A DNA stretch of 64,000 nucleotides from an uncultured Clostridiaceae bacterium. GTDB taxonomy: Bacteria; Bacillota; Clostridia; TANB77; CAG-508. Made by a program: the position numbers and the translations under genes. This document shows, piece after piece, positions 1 to 8,674 of the stretch (positions are counted from its first letter, which is position 1; each line of letters starts with the position of its first letter). Under the pieces are notes generated by a model, which saw only the letters and a program-made list of their open reading frames with translations, was not told the origin of the DNA and ran no database searches. Location: positions 186,001 through 250,000 of the forward strand of contig CAMPYH010000001.1 of the NCBI GenBank assembly GCA_946998225.1, in the 5' to 3' direction.

Positions 1-879
1 GCTACAGCGAGAAGTAGAAGATTATCTTTTAATGTTATTCTTCAAAGCTTGGAGCAATTAGAAAATATATATGGTAATAACTATGAAACAATTGTTGGTA
101 ATTGTGATACTCACCTATTCTTAGGGTCAACATCTGCAAAAACTCTTGAATATTTTTCAAAAGCTTTAGGTGAAAAAACTATAGAGATAACACAAAAAAG
201 TAAAGATGGAGAAGATGACGAAACTAGATCTCAAAAACTAGGAAGAGCATTAATGACTCCAGATGAAATAAGGAGACTTCCATATGATGAATGCTTAATC
301 TTTTCATCAGGTGTAAAACCTATTAGAGCAAATAAATATTTTTATTTTAATCATAAAGAATCTGAAGTACCTAGTAAATATGAAACAGATCATATGAGTT
401 ATACAGTAGATAGAGGTTATTGGAATTCTTTCTCACTAAATAAATTTAAAAAAGAAGCACAAAAGAAAGAAATGGATAGATTAATACAAGGAAAATTAGG
501 GGAAAAACAAACTCCTAATATACCTCCTGCTATTGAAAAAATAAATGATACAAGTGTTAACAATAAGATTAATTCTGAAACAAAATTAAATTTTAATTTA
601 GGAGAAGAAGAAAAAGAAGAGAAAAAAGATGAATTACCACTTGATCATATAGATAATTTAAGTAAAAAAACTAATATAAATGTAGAGAATAATGATGCAA
701 ATAAATGGGAATCTTCTTCAGTAAAAGAAGAAATTAAATCAAATAGAAAAATATCTGGACTTAAAGATATAAATAAGGAAAGATTTTTAACAGATGAAGA
801 AAGACAAAAAGAAATAGAAAGTTCTTTAGAGAATAAATTTAAAAAACTTTTTGGAGAAATTGACGATAGAGACAAATAG
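1..879 (+). CDS. VirD4/TraG-type conjugation coupling protein, C-terminal part (5' end outside window)
   Basis: This is the 3' end of a type IV secretion coupling ATPase, which brings relaxase-bound DNA to a conjugation channel. The frame is open from base 1. It shows the family's C-terminal nucleotide-binding core: NVILQSLEQL, then NYETIVGNCDTHLFLGST, then a TPDEIRRLP element followed by a segment typical of VirD4 C-termini. The Walker A half lies upstream of the window. The last ~130 residues are a charged, low-complexity tail rich in E, K and N. It ends in TAG and is followed after 14 bp by the SbcD-like gene, so the two are probably co-transcribed. It indicates that an ICE or similar conjugative element lies to the left. 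Confidence 0.88.
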   Translation, partial: ATARSRRLSFNVILQSLEQLENIYGNNYETIVGNCDTHLFLGSTSAKTLEYFSKALGEKTIEITQKSKDGEDDETRSQKLGRALMTPDEIRRLPYDECLIFSSGVKPIRANKYFYFNHKESEVPSKYETDHMSYTVDRGYWNSFSLNKFKKEAQKKEMDRLIQGKLGEKQTPNIPPAIEKINDTSVNNKINSETKLNFNLGEEEKEEKKDELPLDHIDNLSKKTNINVENNDANKWESSSVKEEIKSNRKISGLKDINKERFLTDEERQKEIESSLENKFKKLFGEIDDRDK

Positions 880-893
880 AAGAAAGGTAGTAA

Positions 894-2003
894 ATGAATT
901 TTATACATATAGCAGATTTACATTTAGATGGTAAGGCAAAAACAGCAGGTGGTGATTCTGAAAAAAGAAGACAAGAAATATTAAATGCTTTTGTTAAAAT
1001 GATTGATTATATAAAAAGTAAAGACATTAAATATCTTTTTATAGCTGGAGATTTTTATGAGCATAAATATATAAGAGATACCACAATAGAAATTGTAATT
1101 GAACAATTTAAAAAAATACCAAATACACATATATTTATTACACCAGGTAATCATGATCCATATGTTGTAAATTCAGTTTATGACAGAATTGCGTTTCCAG
1201 AAAATGTACATATTTTTAAAGAAATGGAAGTTATTGAAACAAAAGACGCAAATGTTTTTGGTGTTGGGTACATAGACTTTTTCCCTAGGAAAAGTGTTAA
1301 TTATTCAAATATTAACCCAATTAAAAATGGAAAGAAAAATATATTAGTAGTTCATACAGATATATATGCATTGGATAATGAATATTTTAAAGAAGTATAT
1401 AAGCTTACAAAAAAAGGATTTGATTATGTAGCTATGGGTCATATTCATATGGGAAATTATGATCCAAACTCAAATGTTTTATATTCAGGTAGTTTTGCAA
1501 AATATAATTTTAAATCTGCAAAATATGATAAAGCAGGAGCTATTTATGGAGAATTTACTCCATATGGATTAAAGACAGAACTTATGCAATTTGATAATAC
1601 TAAATATATTGAGCATGTATTAGATGTTTCAAATATAAAATCTGTGTCATCACTTATTTTAGAGATTAATAATTTAAAATTTAATAATAATGAGATTGTA
1701 AGAATTATTTTAGAAGGCGATAAAAACTTTGATATTAATAAAAAATATATTTTAGATAATATTAATAATGGAAATATAGTACAAATAGTGGATGATACTA
1801 AATTAAAACTTGATTATAAAAAAATGAAAGAAGAAGTTTCTTTAATTGGAATATATTTACAAAATGCGGATAAATTAATAGAAAGTTTACAAGAAAAAAG
1901 AGCAAAAGTACTTGATGAAATTGAAATAGAAGAAATTAATAAAAAAATTAAACAAGTTGAAGAAGCAATAGTTTTAGTATTAGAGGAGATAAATAACATT
2001 TAA
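894..2003 (+). CDS. YhaO/SbcD-like DNA repair metallophosphoesterase
   Basis: A 369-aa calcineurin-like phosphoesterase of the SbcD/Mre11/YhaO group, expected to be a Mn-dependent DNA nuclease working with an SbcC/Rad50-type ATPase. All phosphoesterase metal motifs are visible: HIADLHLD near the start, AGDFYEH, TPGNHDPY, VVHTD and MGHIHMG. The C-terminal third is charged and ends in a predicted coiled coil. The start is supported by an AAAGG box 7-8 bp upstream. Its stop overlaps the next gene's ATG (TAATG), so the pair is translationally coupled, as expected for a YhaO-YhaN complex. Confidence 0.9.
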   Translation: MNFIHIADLHLDGKAKTAGGDSEKRRQEILNAFVKMIDYIKSKDIKYLFIAGDFYEHKYIRDTTIEIVIEQFKKIPNTHIFITPGNHDPYVVNSVYDRIAFPENVHIFKEMEVIETKDANVFGVGYIDFFPRKSVNYSNINPIKNGKKNILVVHTDIYALDNEYFKEVYKLTKKGFDYVAMGHIHMGNYDPNSNVLYSGSFAKYNFKSAKYDKAGAIYGEFTPYGLKTELMQFDNTKYIEHVLDVSNIKSVSSLILEINNLKFNNNEIVRIILEGDKNFDINKKYILDNINNGNIVQIVDDTKLKLDYKKMKEEVSLIGIYLQNADKLIESLQEKRAKVLDEIEIEEINKKIKQVEEAIVLVLEEINNI

Positions 2004-4132
2004 TGAAGATAGAAAAAATAAATATTAAAAAGTTTGGAAAGCTTGAAAATAAAGAGATATCTTTTAAAAGTGGAATGAATTTAATTGTAGGAGATAATGA
2101 ATCAGGGAAGAGTACATTAATGCAATTTATTTTTTCCATCTTTTTTGATTTCTATAAATATAAAAGAAATGGAATTAAAGAAGCAGACATCTGGAGACCT
2201 TGGGATGATACAGTATTTATGGGTAGTATCACATATTCTTTAGATAATAACGCAAAATATACTATTGAAAGAGATTTTAATAAAAGAAATCCTGTGGTTT
2301 ATGATCAAAATTTTAAGGATATATCTAAATTATATTTGAAAAACAAAAGTAGTATGGAAATTTTAGAAGAACAAATAAATATCGATGAAGATATATTTAA
2401 AAACACTGTTCTTTCTAAACAAAATTTAATGGTATTAGAAGATGATGCTAAAAATATTTTAATACAAAAAATATTAAATCAAACAAGTACTGGAAATGAG
2501 AATGTTTCATTTGAAGCTTTAAACAAAAGATTAAATGATAAAATTAGAGATGAAATTGGAACAAATCTTACAAAGGCTAAACCTTTAAATATAATTGATG
2601 GTAATCTTTTAGAATTATATAAAAGCAAAAGAGATCTAGATAATCTAGATGAACAAAAGAATAAGTTAGAAAAAGATAGAAAAACAGTTCAAGAAAGATT
2701 TTCAAGTTCTAGGGAGAAGCTAGAATTAATAAAGAGAGCAAAGGAATTAAGAGTAGATCTTAAAACAGATAACGAAATAATTGCTTCTTTAAAAAAATCT
2801 TTAAATGCAAAATTAGATAAACAAAATAAAAGACAAAGTGAACTTGAAGAATTATACAAAGAAAATATTCAAAGTATTAAAAAAAGAACTATTGAAGAGG
2901 AAAGATTGGCTCTTCTAGAAAAATTTGAAAAAAGTAAATCACATGGACAATCTATTAAAGATAAAGATGAAAATACCGATAAAAAAATATGGAAAAATAT
3001 TTTAAAATATTCAGGAATAATTGTATTTTTCATACTATTAGCAGTAATTACCAATGTTATTTTAAAATATAAAAAGTTTATTGGGCTAAGTTATGAAGAA
3101 TATTTTGAAAAAATAAAAAAAGTTAAATATTTAAAATATACAAATATTGGAATTTTAGTATTTGCACTTGTATCAATTTTAATAACATCAGTAATAGATA
3201 TTGTTAAACATGTTAAGGAAAAGAATAAAGCAAATAATATACAAATATATGATGAGACATCAAAAACAGAAAAAGATCTTGAAATTGAAGCAAATAATGA
3301 AATTAATGAAGAGGAAAAAGCGTTTTTAGAAACACAAATAGAATATTTAAATAAGGATTTAAATTTAGATAGAACAAATTTAGAAAATAGACAAAAAGAG
3401 TTAAATATTAAAGAAATAAATTTTGAAAAGAAACTACTTGCAGAGTATGGTACTAAAGTAGATACAACATATATAAAAAGCATATTTTCAATGTCTGAAG
3501 ATAAACTAAATACAGAAGAGGGAATGTTAAAGCAAATTTATGAAAAATCTATGTATTCATTAAGTACAATAGAGGCTGAAAAAAATGAATTAAATAAAAA
3601 ACACAATAAAAATCTTGAAATAGATGAAGAAATAGAAAAAAATGAGATTGCAAAAAGAGAATTACTTGAAAGAAGGGATTCTATAGCTATAGCATTAAAA
3701 TTATTAAAAGATGCAAATGATGAATTAAAAGATGTAATAGATCCTAATTTCATAAATAAATTTAATAAAATAATAATCAAAGTTACTGATGGTAAATACA
3801 GTAATATAAACATATTAGATGATGGAGAAATTTTTACTAAAGATAATGAAAAAAATAAAATAGTAAATATAAAATCATTAAGTGCAGGAACTATTGATCA
3901 GTTTAATTTAGCTTTTAGATTGACTGTTCTTATGAATATATCTAAAGAAAAATTACCAATAATTCTTGATGAAGCATTTGTAAATTATGATAACACTAGA
4001 TTAAAAAATATTCTTAAATATTTTGAAAGCATATCAGATGAAAGACAAATAATATTATTTACATCTAATGATAGAGAAAAAAGAATAATGGACAGTGGTA
4101 ATATAAAATATAATTTCATTAACATGAATTAG
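2003..4132 (+). CDS. YhaN-like membrane-anchored SMC/Rad50-type ATPase
   Basis: A 709-aa SbcC/Rad50-superfamily ATPase. Residues 30-38 form Walker A (GDNESGKST). The ABC signature (SLSAGTIDQFN) is near residue 622 and Walker B with its aspartate and glutamate (LPIILDEAF) is near 650. Long coiled coils flank the centre. Instead of a zinc hook (no CxxC is present) the middle carries two hydrophobic segments at about residues 333-357 and 379-402, a layout known from Bacillus YhaN. It is shorter than typical YhaN proteins (roughly 900 aa or more). It is coupled to the phosphoesterase gene upstream. The inferred role is processing of DNA ends at the membrane. Confidence 0.85.
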   Translation: MKIEKINIKKFGKLENKEISFKSGMNLIVGDNESGKSTLMQFIFSIFFDFYKYKRNGIKEADIWRPWDDTVFMGSITYSLDNNAKYTIERDFNKRNPVVYDQNFKDISKLYLKNKSSMEILEEQINIDEDIFKNTVLSKQNLMVLEDDAKNILIQKILNQTSTGNENVSFEALNKRLNDKIRDEIGTNLTKAKPLNIIDGNLLELYKSKRDLDNLDEQKNKLEKDRKTVQERFSSSREKLELIKRAKELRVDLKTDNEIIASLKKSLNAKLDKQNKRQSELEELYKENIQSIKKRTIEEERLALLEKFEKSKSHGQSIKDKDENTDKKIWKNILKYSGIIVFFILLAVITNVILKYKKFIGLSYEEYFEKIKKVKYLKYTNIGILVFALVSILITSVIDIVKHVKEKNKANNIQIYDETSKTEKDLEIEANNEINEEEKAFLETQIEYLNKDLNLDRTNLENRQKELNIKEINFEKKLLAEYGTKVDTTYIKSIFSMSEDKLNTEEGMLKQIYEKSMYSLSTIEAEKNELNKKHNKNLEIDEEIEKNEIAKRELLERRDSIAIALKLLKDANDELKDVIDPNFINKFNKIIIKVTDGKYSNINILDDGEIFTKDNEKNKIVNIKSLSAGTIDQFNLAFRLTVLMNISKEKLPIILDEAFVNYDNTRLKNILKYFESISDERQIILFTSNDREKRIMDSGNIKYNFINMN

Positions 4133-4223
4133 TAAAAATATTAAATTAAAAGTAATATTTATAGTTTTTATTATAATATTATAATAGAAAATATAAGCTT
4201 TATTTGGAGAATTAATAGAAAAA

Positions 4224-4547
4224 ATGGATAAAAAAACAAAATATAACGAACTAAAAAAGAAAATACAAGATAAATATACAGAAGAAGATTATATAAACTA
4301 TTTTACATATTATTTTACAAAAGGTTATAAAGAGTTTGATTCAAATGAAAAATATGATTTTTATGATAATTTTCAAATAGCGTTAATGGCAGTTGATCTA
4401 ATATCAAGCAAATTATTTTGTGAAATAGATGATATTTGTGAAGAAATAGATTGGGGTATGGCAGAAGTAGATCCAGATTATTTTATAGAATTTGATAAAA
4501 AATTTATAAAGCTATTGAAAGAATATGGATTTTTAAAAGAAAAATAA
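4224..4547 (+). CDS. Small acidic hypothetical protein of an accessory region
   Basis: A 107-aa acidic protein rich in D, E, Y and F, with no signal peptide, membrane segment or catalytic motif. Its C-terminus (IKLLKEYGFLKEK) resembles that of the 88-aa protein at 14461-14727 (IKIMKKYNYLKDTK), which sits in another tRNA-adjacent accessory zone. The two may belong to one small-protein family carried by mobile DNA. A TTTGGAGAA ribosome-binding site lies upstream, with an AT-rich region containing TATAAT-like boxes before it. Function is unknown. Confidence 0.65.
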   Translation: MDKKTKYNELKKKIQDKYTEEDYINYFTYYFTKGYKEFDSNEKYDFYDNFQIALMAVDLISSKLFCEIDDICEEIDWGMAEVDPDYFIEFDKKFIKLLKEYGFLKEK

Positions 4548-4568
4548 TAATAAGAATAAAAAGAAAAC

Positions 4569-4608
4569 AACTAGAAGAAATACTTAACTAAATGTATTTC
4601 CCCTAGTT
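4569..4608. repeat. Strong imperfect hairpin between two accessory ORFs
   Basis: An inverted repeat with arms AACTAG-aa-GAAATAC and GTATTTC-cc-CTAGTT around a 10-base loop gives 13 paired bases interrupted by one 2x2 mismatch. No T-tract follows, so it is not a standard intrinsic terminator. An operator, RNA-processing site or element-specific site are the alternatives. Confidence 0.6.
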
Positions 4609-4648
4609 CTTAAATATTATATATAAAAAATAAAAAGGAAAAGCAAAT

Positions 4649-4765
4649 ATGGAAGAAGAAAAACTATTAAATAGATTAAATGAAATAAATGAAGAATTAA
4701 AGAAATTAAAAAAGGAAGAAGAATATATAAAGAAAAAATTAATAGAAAAAGCCAAAAAGGAATAA
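4649..4765 (+). CDS. 38-aa coiled-coil micro-ORF
   Basis: ATG to TAA, 38 residues, almost purely E, K, L, I and N with a heptad-like pattern. It is preceded by an AAAAAGGAAAAG ribosome-binding region, and its stop is 3 bp before the next ATG, so it probably forms a two-gene unit with the ribbon-helix-helix-like protein. No homologue is recognised. It could be a partner helix or a non-functional ORF. Confidence 0.45.
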   Translation: MEEEKLLNRLNEINEELKKLKKEEEYIKKKLIEKAKKE

Positions 4766-4768
4766 ATA

Positions 4769-4960
4769 ATGGAAAAAGAAAAATATGATAAAATAAAATA
4801 TAATATGGAATATAACAAAGCAAACTATAAAAAATTTAGTGCTGATTTAAAAAAAGAAGAAGTAGAAAAAGCTAATTTACTATTAAAAAAATATAATTTA
4901 AATAAAGCAGAATTTATTAGAAGAGCATTAAAAAAATTAGAAGAAAATGGAAAAATTTAA
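4769..4960 (+). CDS. Small ribbon-helix-helix-like protein
   Basis: A 63-aa protein whose C-terminal half looks like an Arc/MetJ-type ribbon-helix-helix unit: a beta-strand-like stretch KKFSADLKKEE, then two helices ending KAEFIRRALKKLEE. Such proteins are common as accessory DNA-binding or mobilisation factors on plasmids and ICEs. It is the last gene before the tRNA-Cys 3' side and is followed by a clear terminator. The family assignment is inferred from pattern only. Confidence 0.55.
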   Translation: MEKEKYDKIKYNMEYNKANYKKFSADLKKEEVEKANLLLKKYNLNKAEFIRRALKKLEENGKI

Positions 4961-4998
4961 AAAAACTCTAGTCAGGAAATAGAAGATTAGATGAAAAA

Positions 4999-5034
4999 AC
5001 AGAGGTAGCAAAATGCTATCCCTGTTTTGTTTTT
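4999..5034 (+). terminator. Intrinsic terminator after the accessory operon
   Basis: Stem AACAG-a-GGTAGC / GCTATC-c-CTGTT with an AAAAT loop, followed by TTGTTTTT. Confidence 0.8.
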
Positions 5035-5055
5035 GGTCTCTAATTTGGTCTCTAA
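5032..5055. repeat. Perfect tandem 12-bp repeat TTTGGTCTCTAA x2 near tRNA-Cys
   Basis: Two exact copies lie head to tail at 5032-5043 and 5044-5055, directly after the terminator and 124 bp from the tRNA-Cys 3' end. A related motif (TTGGTC, then TA and TT) appears at the other tRNA-flanked accessory zones (13926, 15486 and 16580). A recombinase arm-type site at the end of an integrated element is my inference. Confidence 0.55.
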
Positions 5056-5077
5056 CTAGAGAGTATTTACAGAATAT

Positions 5078-5161
5078 TTTCAAAGTACTTTAAAATATAT
5101 TTCAGCAAGAAAGTTTTATGTATAACCTTTTTAAGGTGTTTATAGGATACTTTCAAAGTAC
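5078..5161. repeat. Direct repeat TTTCAAAGTAC, two copies
   Basis: The 11-mer occurs at 5078-5088 and 5151-5161, and the similarity extends a few bases into TTTAAA/ATTCAAA. It lies between the accessory genes and the tRNA-Cys 3' end, a position where attachment or arm sites are expected. The 4961-5178 stretch holds no gene. Confidence 0.4.
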
Positions 5162-5178
5162 ATTCAAACTGTATATAT

Positions 5179-5254
5179 TGGAGGCAACGCCCGGACTCGA
5201 ACCGGGGATGAAAGTTTTGCAGACTTCTGCCTTAACCACCTTGGCTACGTTGCC
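5179..5254 (-). tRNA. tRNA-Cys (GCA)
   Basis: The minus strand gives a full cloverleaf: acceptor GGCAACG/CGTTGCC, anticodon loop CTGCAAA with anticodon GCA, T-arm GGTTCGAGTCC, discriminator T and encoded CCA. It lies 13 bp downstream of tRNA-Gly on the same strand, so the two are one transcript. Confidence 0.95.
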
Positions 5255-5267
5255 TTAAATAAAAAAA

Positions 5268-5343
5268 TGGAGCGGGAGACGAGGTTCAAACTCGCGACCT
5301 ACGCCTTGGCAAGGCGTCGCTCTATCAACTGAGCTACTCCCGC
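5268..5343 (-). tRNA. tRNA-Gly (GCC)
   Basis: The minus strand gives acceptor GCGGGAG/CTCCCGC, anticodon stem ACGCC/GGCGT with loop TTGCCAA (anticodon GCC), discriminator T and encoded CCA. It is the first gene of the tRNA-Gly-Cys operon. Confidence 0.95.
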
Positions 5344-5355
5344 ATTTACAAAAAA

Positions 5356-5384
5356 ATTATATGTTAAATTTTGAAAAATGTCAA
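5356..5384 (-). promoter_or_regulatory. Consensus sigma-A promoter of the tRNA-Gly-Cys operon
   Basis: On the minus strand TTGACA (5379-5384 complement) and TATAAT (5356-5361 complement) are separated by exactly 17 bp. The -10 ends 12 bp before the tRNA-Gly 5' end. Both hexamers are perfect. Confidence 0.9.
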
Positions 5385-5513
5385 CTTACTGAATTATTAT
5401 GAAATTTTATTGATTAAAATTTTTTTAAAAAAACTTGTATCATAGTATGGATGCTAAAACTACTCTTGAAAAACATAGCATAAATATATATAATGAAATT
5501 GAATGGAGAATTA

Positions 5514-6125
5514 ATGTTTGAGTATATTATAGGAAAGCCTACAATAATAGAAGATGATAGAATAGTTATTGAAAAAAATGAAATTGGATATATTATTTTT
5601 ATGTCTGAAAGATCATTAATCGAAACTAGAGAAAAAATTTCTCAAAAAAAGGAAGAAGATATAAAAATATATACATATATGCAAGTTAGAGAAGACGATA
5701 TATCTCTTTTTGGATTTGCAAATTATGAAGAAAAAAAGATGTTTACTAAATTAATATCTGTAAGTAAAATTGGTCCAAAAACAGCAATAGCAATTTTATC
5801 TAAGGCAGATCCAATAGAATTTGCAATGGCAATTATTAATAATGATATAAATCATATAGCTACATATCCAGGAATTGGTAAAAAGACTGCGGCAAGAATA
5901 GTATTAGAACTTCAAGATAAACTAATTAAAGAAGATATTAATTTTGAAAAAGTTATAAAAGAAGATAATAAAATTGGTGATGATATCATTATGGAAGCAA
6001 AGGTTGCATTAAAAGTGTTAGGATTTATGACAAGAGATATAGATAAAGTTATAAATAAAGCAGCTGTTGGTTCAAAAAATGCACAAGATATAATAAAAAA
6101 TGCATTAAAACTATTATCAAAATAA
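5514..6125 (+). CDS. ruvA: Holliday junction branch migration protein RuvA
   Basis: RuvA binds four-way DNA junctions and loads the RuvB helicase. The 203-aa product has the N-terminal OB fold (starting MFEYIIGK), tandem helix-hairpin-helix motifs (SVSKIGPKTAIAIL and TYPGIGKKTAARIV), and a C-terminal RuvB-binding helical domain. An upstream in-frame ATG at 5493 exists. I prefer 5514 because GGAG lies 6-7 bp before it and the protein then starts as RuvA usually does. ruvB is not adjacent; the next gene is a small unknown protein 16 bp downstream. Confidence 0.93.
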   Translation: MFEYIIGKPTIIEDDRIVIEKNEIGYIIFMSERSLIETREKISQKKEEDIKIYTYMQVREDDISLFGFANYEEKKMFTKLISVSKIGPKTAIAILSKADPIEFAMAIINNDINHIATYPGIGKKTAARIVLELQDKLIKEDINFEKVIKEDNKIGDDIIMEAKVALKVLGFMTRDIDKVINKAAVGSKNAQDIIKNALKLLSK

Positions 6126-6141
6126 ATAAGGAGGGAAAGTT

Positions 6142-6582
6142 ATGGCAAGACAACAAGATTTGTTATATAAAGCTTTAAAAGAAGTTTCAGTTGTTTTAGA
6201 GTATACTGATCCAAAACTTAGAGCTAAAGTTCCAAAAAACTTTGTCTGGTTTATGGAAAACTTTAAAGATGATACATATGATTTTCATATTGATTTAAAC
6301 AAACCTTTACACGAACAAAATCTTTGTTATGAATCAATTGTTATACTTTCTATTATTTTAAAATCTGCTTGGTGTGATAAAAGAACTTTTGAACAATTAC
6401 AAAAAAATTATAGTGTTAATAAAAATGAATTTATGAGAGATAGGGTAAAGCATAAAGAGAGAATAGATAATGAAATAAGAGCTTTAACTATACCTAAAAA
6501 AGAGAGTATTTTTAGAAAAATAGCAAATGGTTTAAAAAGCTTATTTGGAAAAAATAAAAATAGGATTTATATACCAAATTAA
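6142..6582 (+). CDS. Small KIP-motif hypothetical protein (relative of the one at 20271)
   Basis: A 146-aa cytosolic protein of unknown function. The core reads KVPKNFVWFMENF, an aromatic strand region, then LHEQNLCYESIVILSIILKSAWCD. The same plan (KIPRDLIDFF, a Y/F-rich stretch, then VLNLNFWCEDE) occurs in the 176-aa protein at 20271-20801, so the two are probably paralogues of a small Clostridia-type family. The C-terminus is basic (LKSLFGKNKNR), which may mean membrane or nucleic-acid contact. The start has an excellent AAGGAGG box. It follows ruvA in one operon. Confidence 0.75.
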   Translation: MARQQDLLYKALKEVSVVLEYTDPKLRAKVPKNFVWFMENFKDDTYDFHIDLNKPLHEQNLCYESIVILSIILKSAWCDKRTFEQLQKNYSVNKNEFMRDRVKHKERIDNEIRALTIPKKESIFRKIANGLKSLFGKNKNRIYIPN

Positions 6583-6633
6583 ATTAAAATAATTAATATA
6601 AATAATAAAAAAACAAAAGAAAAAGGAAAAAAT

Positions 6634-7413
6634 ATGGAATTTAAAAATAAAATAATAATTTTAATTGTAACAATACTTATAGTATCACTATCTGTATTTG
6701 GGCTTATCAAACTTTCACTTAAAGCAAATGATGCAAAATTAAAAACAGGTATTTTAAATGAACCTAAAAAAGAAAGAGAACAAAGATCAAAAAAAGCACT
6801 AGACATAGATTATATGAAAAAAGCCGAAGAAATGACAAAAGCTCCTAAAAAAGATGAGCAAATTGCTATTATTAAGGTTAAAAACTATGGAGATATTAAA
6901 TTAAAATTTTTCCCAGAAGTTGCACCAAAAGCAGTAGAAAATTTCGTAACACATGCAAAAAATGGATATTATAATGGACTTACATTTCATAGAGTTATAA
7001 ATGATTTTATGATTCAAGGTGGAGATCCTAAGGGAAATGGAACAGGTGGAAAAAGCATTTGGGGCGAAGGATTTGAAAAAGAAGTTTCAGAGGAGTATTT
7101 ACCATTAAGAGGTACACTTTCAATGGCATCTTCTTCACTTCCAAAATCTTTAGGCAGCCAATTCTTTATAACACAAGCACATTTTAATAAAGAAAAATTA
7201 GAAGGAATGAAAAATCTATCACAAAAACAACTAGATGTTTATTCTAAATTTGGAGGAATGCCAAGTCTTCATTTAGGATATACAGTATTTGGATATGCAT
7301 ATGAAGGAATGGATGTTGTGGACAAAATAGCTGTTACAGAAACAGACGAAAAAACAGACAAACCAGTAAATCCAGTTGTTATAGAAAAAATTGAAATAAC
7401 TAAGGCAAAATAG
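6634..7413 (+). CDS. Membrane-anchored cyclophilin-type peptidyl-prolyl isomerase
   Basis: A 259-aa protein with an N-terminal hydrophobic segment at residues 5-27 (probably an uncleaved anchor), a charged linker, and a cyclophilin domain from about residue 75. Visible motifs are YYNGLTFHRVINDFMIQGGDP, GSQFFITQ and a terminal GMDVVDKIA segment. The catalytic arginine of the FHR motif is present. Compared with classical cyclophilins it has a longer insert after FFIT, as many bacterial forms do. It probably folds proteins on the outer membrane face. Confidence 0.9.
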   Translation: MEFKNKIIILIVTILIVSLSVFGLIKLSLKANDAKLKTGILNEPKKEREQRSKKALDIDYMKKAEEMTKAPKKDEQIAIIKVKNYGDIKLKFFPEVAPKAVENFVTHAKNGYYNGLTFHRVINDFMIQGGDPKGNGTGGKSIWGEGFEKEVSEEYLPLRGTLSMASSSLPKSLGSQFFITQAHFNKEKLEGMKNLSQKQLDVYSKFGGMPSLHLGYTVFGYAYEGMDVVDKIAVTETDEKTDKPVNPVVIEKIEITKAK

Positions 7414-7423
7414 AAAGAAAAAT

Positions 7424-8674
7424 ATGAAAGAACCTTTAGCATATAGAATGCGACCAAAAAATATTAAACAAGTAATAGGACAGGATCACGTTTTAGGTGA
7501 AAATAAAATACTAGAACGAGCAATTAAATCTGACACTATTACTAGTTTAATTTTATATGGACCTCCAGGTGTTGGAAAAACTTCAATAGCTGAAGTTATA
7601 GCAAATACAACACAGTATAAATTTCATAGATTAAATGCAGTTTCAAGTGGGGTTCAAGATATTAAAGATATTGTTGAAGAAACAAAAAATATTATGTTTA
7701 ATCCAAAAGGTAAAAGCATTATATTTATTGATGAAATTCATAGATTTAATAAAAAACAACAAGACGTTTTATTACCATATGTTGAAAGCGGATTAATTAT
7801 TTTAATTGGTGCTACTACTGAAAATCCATATTACGCCATTAATAAAGCATTAATTTCTAGATCAATGGTAATTGAATTAAAGAAAATAGATGAAAAAGAT
7901 ATTTTAAAAGTTTTAAAAAGAGCCCTTTTCGAAGATGAAGAATTAAAAAAGCTCAAAATAAATATATCTGAAGATATTTTGAAAAAAATTGCACTAATAT
8001 CTAATGGAGATGTTAGATTTGCACTTTCCGGTCTTGAAAGAACAGTATTTTCATCAATGCCTGATGAAAAAGGTGAAATTAATATAACTGATGAAATAAT
8101 TAAAGAAGCTTTTCAATTAAAAAAGAATTATGATAAAACGGGTGAGGAACATTATAATAATATTTCAGCATTTATTAAATCTGTAAGAGGTTCAGATCCA
8201 GATGCAGGAATACATTATTTAGCAAAAATATTAGAAGCAGGTGAAGATCCGATGTTTGTTGCAAGACGTTTAGTTATTTTAGCATCAGAAGATATTGGGC
8301 TTGCAAATCCAGAAGCTTTAAATATTGCTACAAGTGCATTAATTGCAACTAAAAATATTGGCATGCCTGAAGCAAGAATACCACTTGCAGAAGCTACAAT
8401 TTATTTGGCTCTTTCTAAGAAATCAAATACGGCATATTTAGCAATTAATAAAGCTATAGAGGATCTTAAAACTAGAAATACAGGTGAAGTACCATTATAT
8501 TTAAGAAATGCAACTTTTGAAGCTGAAAGGAAAAATGGTGTAGGTGTTGGATATTTATATCCACATGATTATAAAAATGGTAAGGTATCTCAAGAATATT
8601 TACCAGAGAAAATACGAGGTACAAAATATTATATAGATAGATGGGGAATGGATTTTAAAGGTGAAAATGAATAG
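7424..8674 (+). CDS. rarA: Replication-associated recombination protein A (RarA/MgsA), AAA+ ATPase
   Basis: A 416-aa clamp-loader-like AAA+ ATPase that acts at stalled replication forks. It starts with the family N-terminus (PLAYRMRPKNIKQVIGQDH). Walker A GPPGVGKTS is at residues 46-54 and Walker B is IIFIDEIHRF. Sensor 1 is IGATTENP and sensor 2 lies in GDVRFALSGLE. The C-terminal tetramerisation domain contains AEATIYLALSKKSNTAY and YLYPHDY. The start follows the cyclophilin stop by 10 bp. The 3' end overlaps murD. Confidence 0.96.
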   Translation: MKEPLAYRMRPKNIKQVIGQDHVLGENKILERAIKSDTITSLILYGPPGVGKTSIAEVIANTTQYKFHRLNAVSSGVQDIKDIVEETKNIMFNPKGKSIIFIDEIHRFNKKQQDVLLPYVESGLIILIGATTENPYYAINKALISRSMVIELKKIDEKDILKVLKRALFEDEELKKLKINISEDILKKIALISNGDVRFALSGLERTVFSSMPDEKGEINITDEIIKEAFQLKKNYDKTGEEHYNNISAFIKSVRGSDPDAGIHYLAKILEAGEDPMFVARRLVILASEDIGLANPEALNIATSALIATKNIGMPEARIPLAEATIYLALSKKSNTAYLAINKAIEDLKTRNTGEVPLYLRNATFEAERKNGVGVGYLYPHDYKNGKVSQEYLPEKIRGTKYYIDRWGMDFKGENE

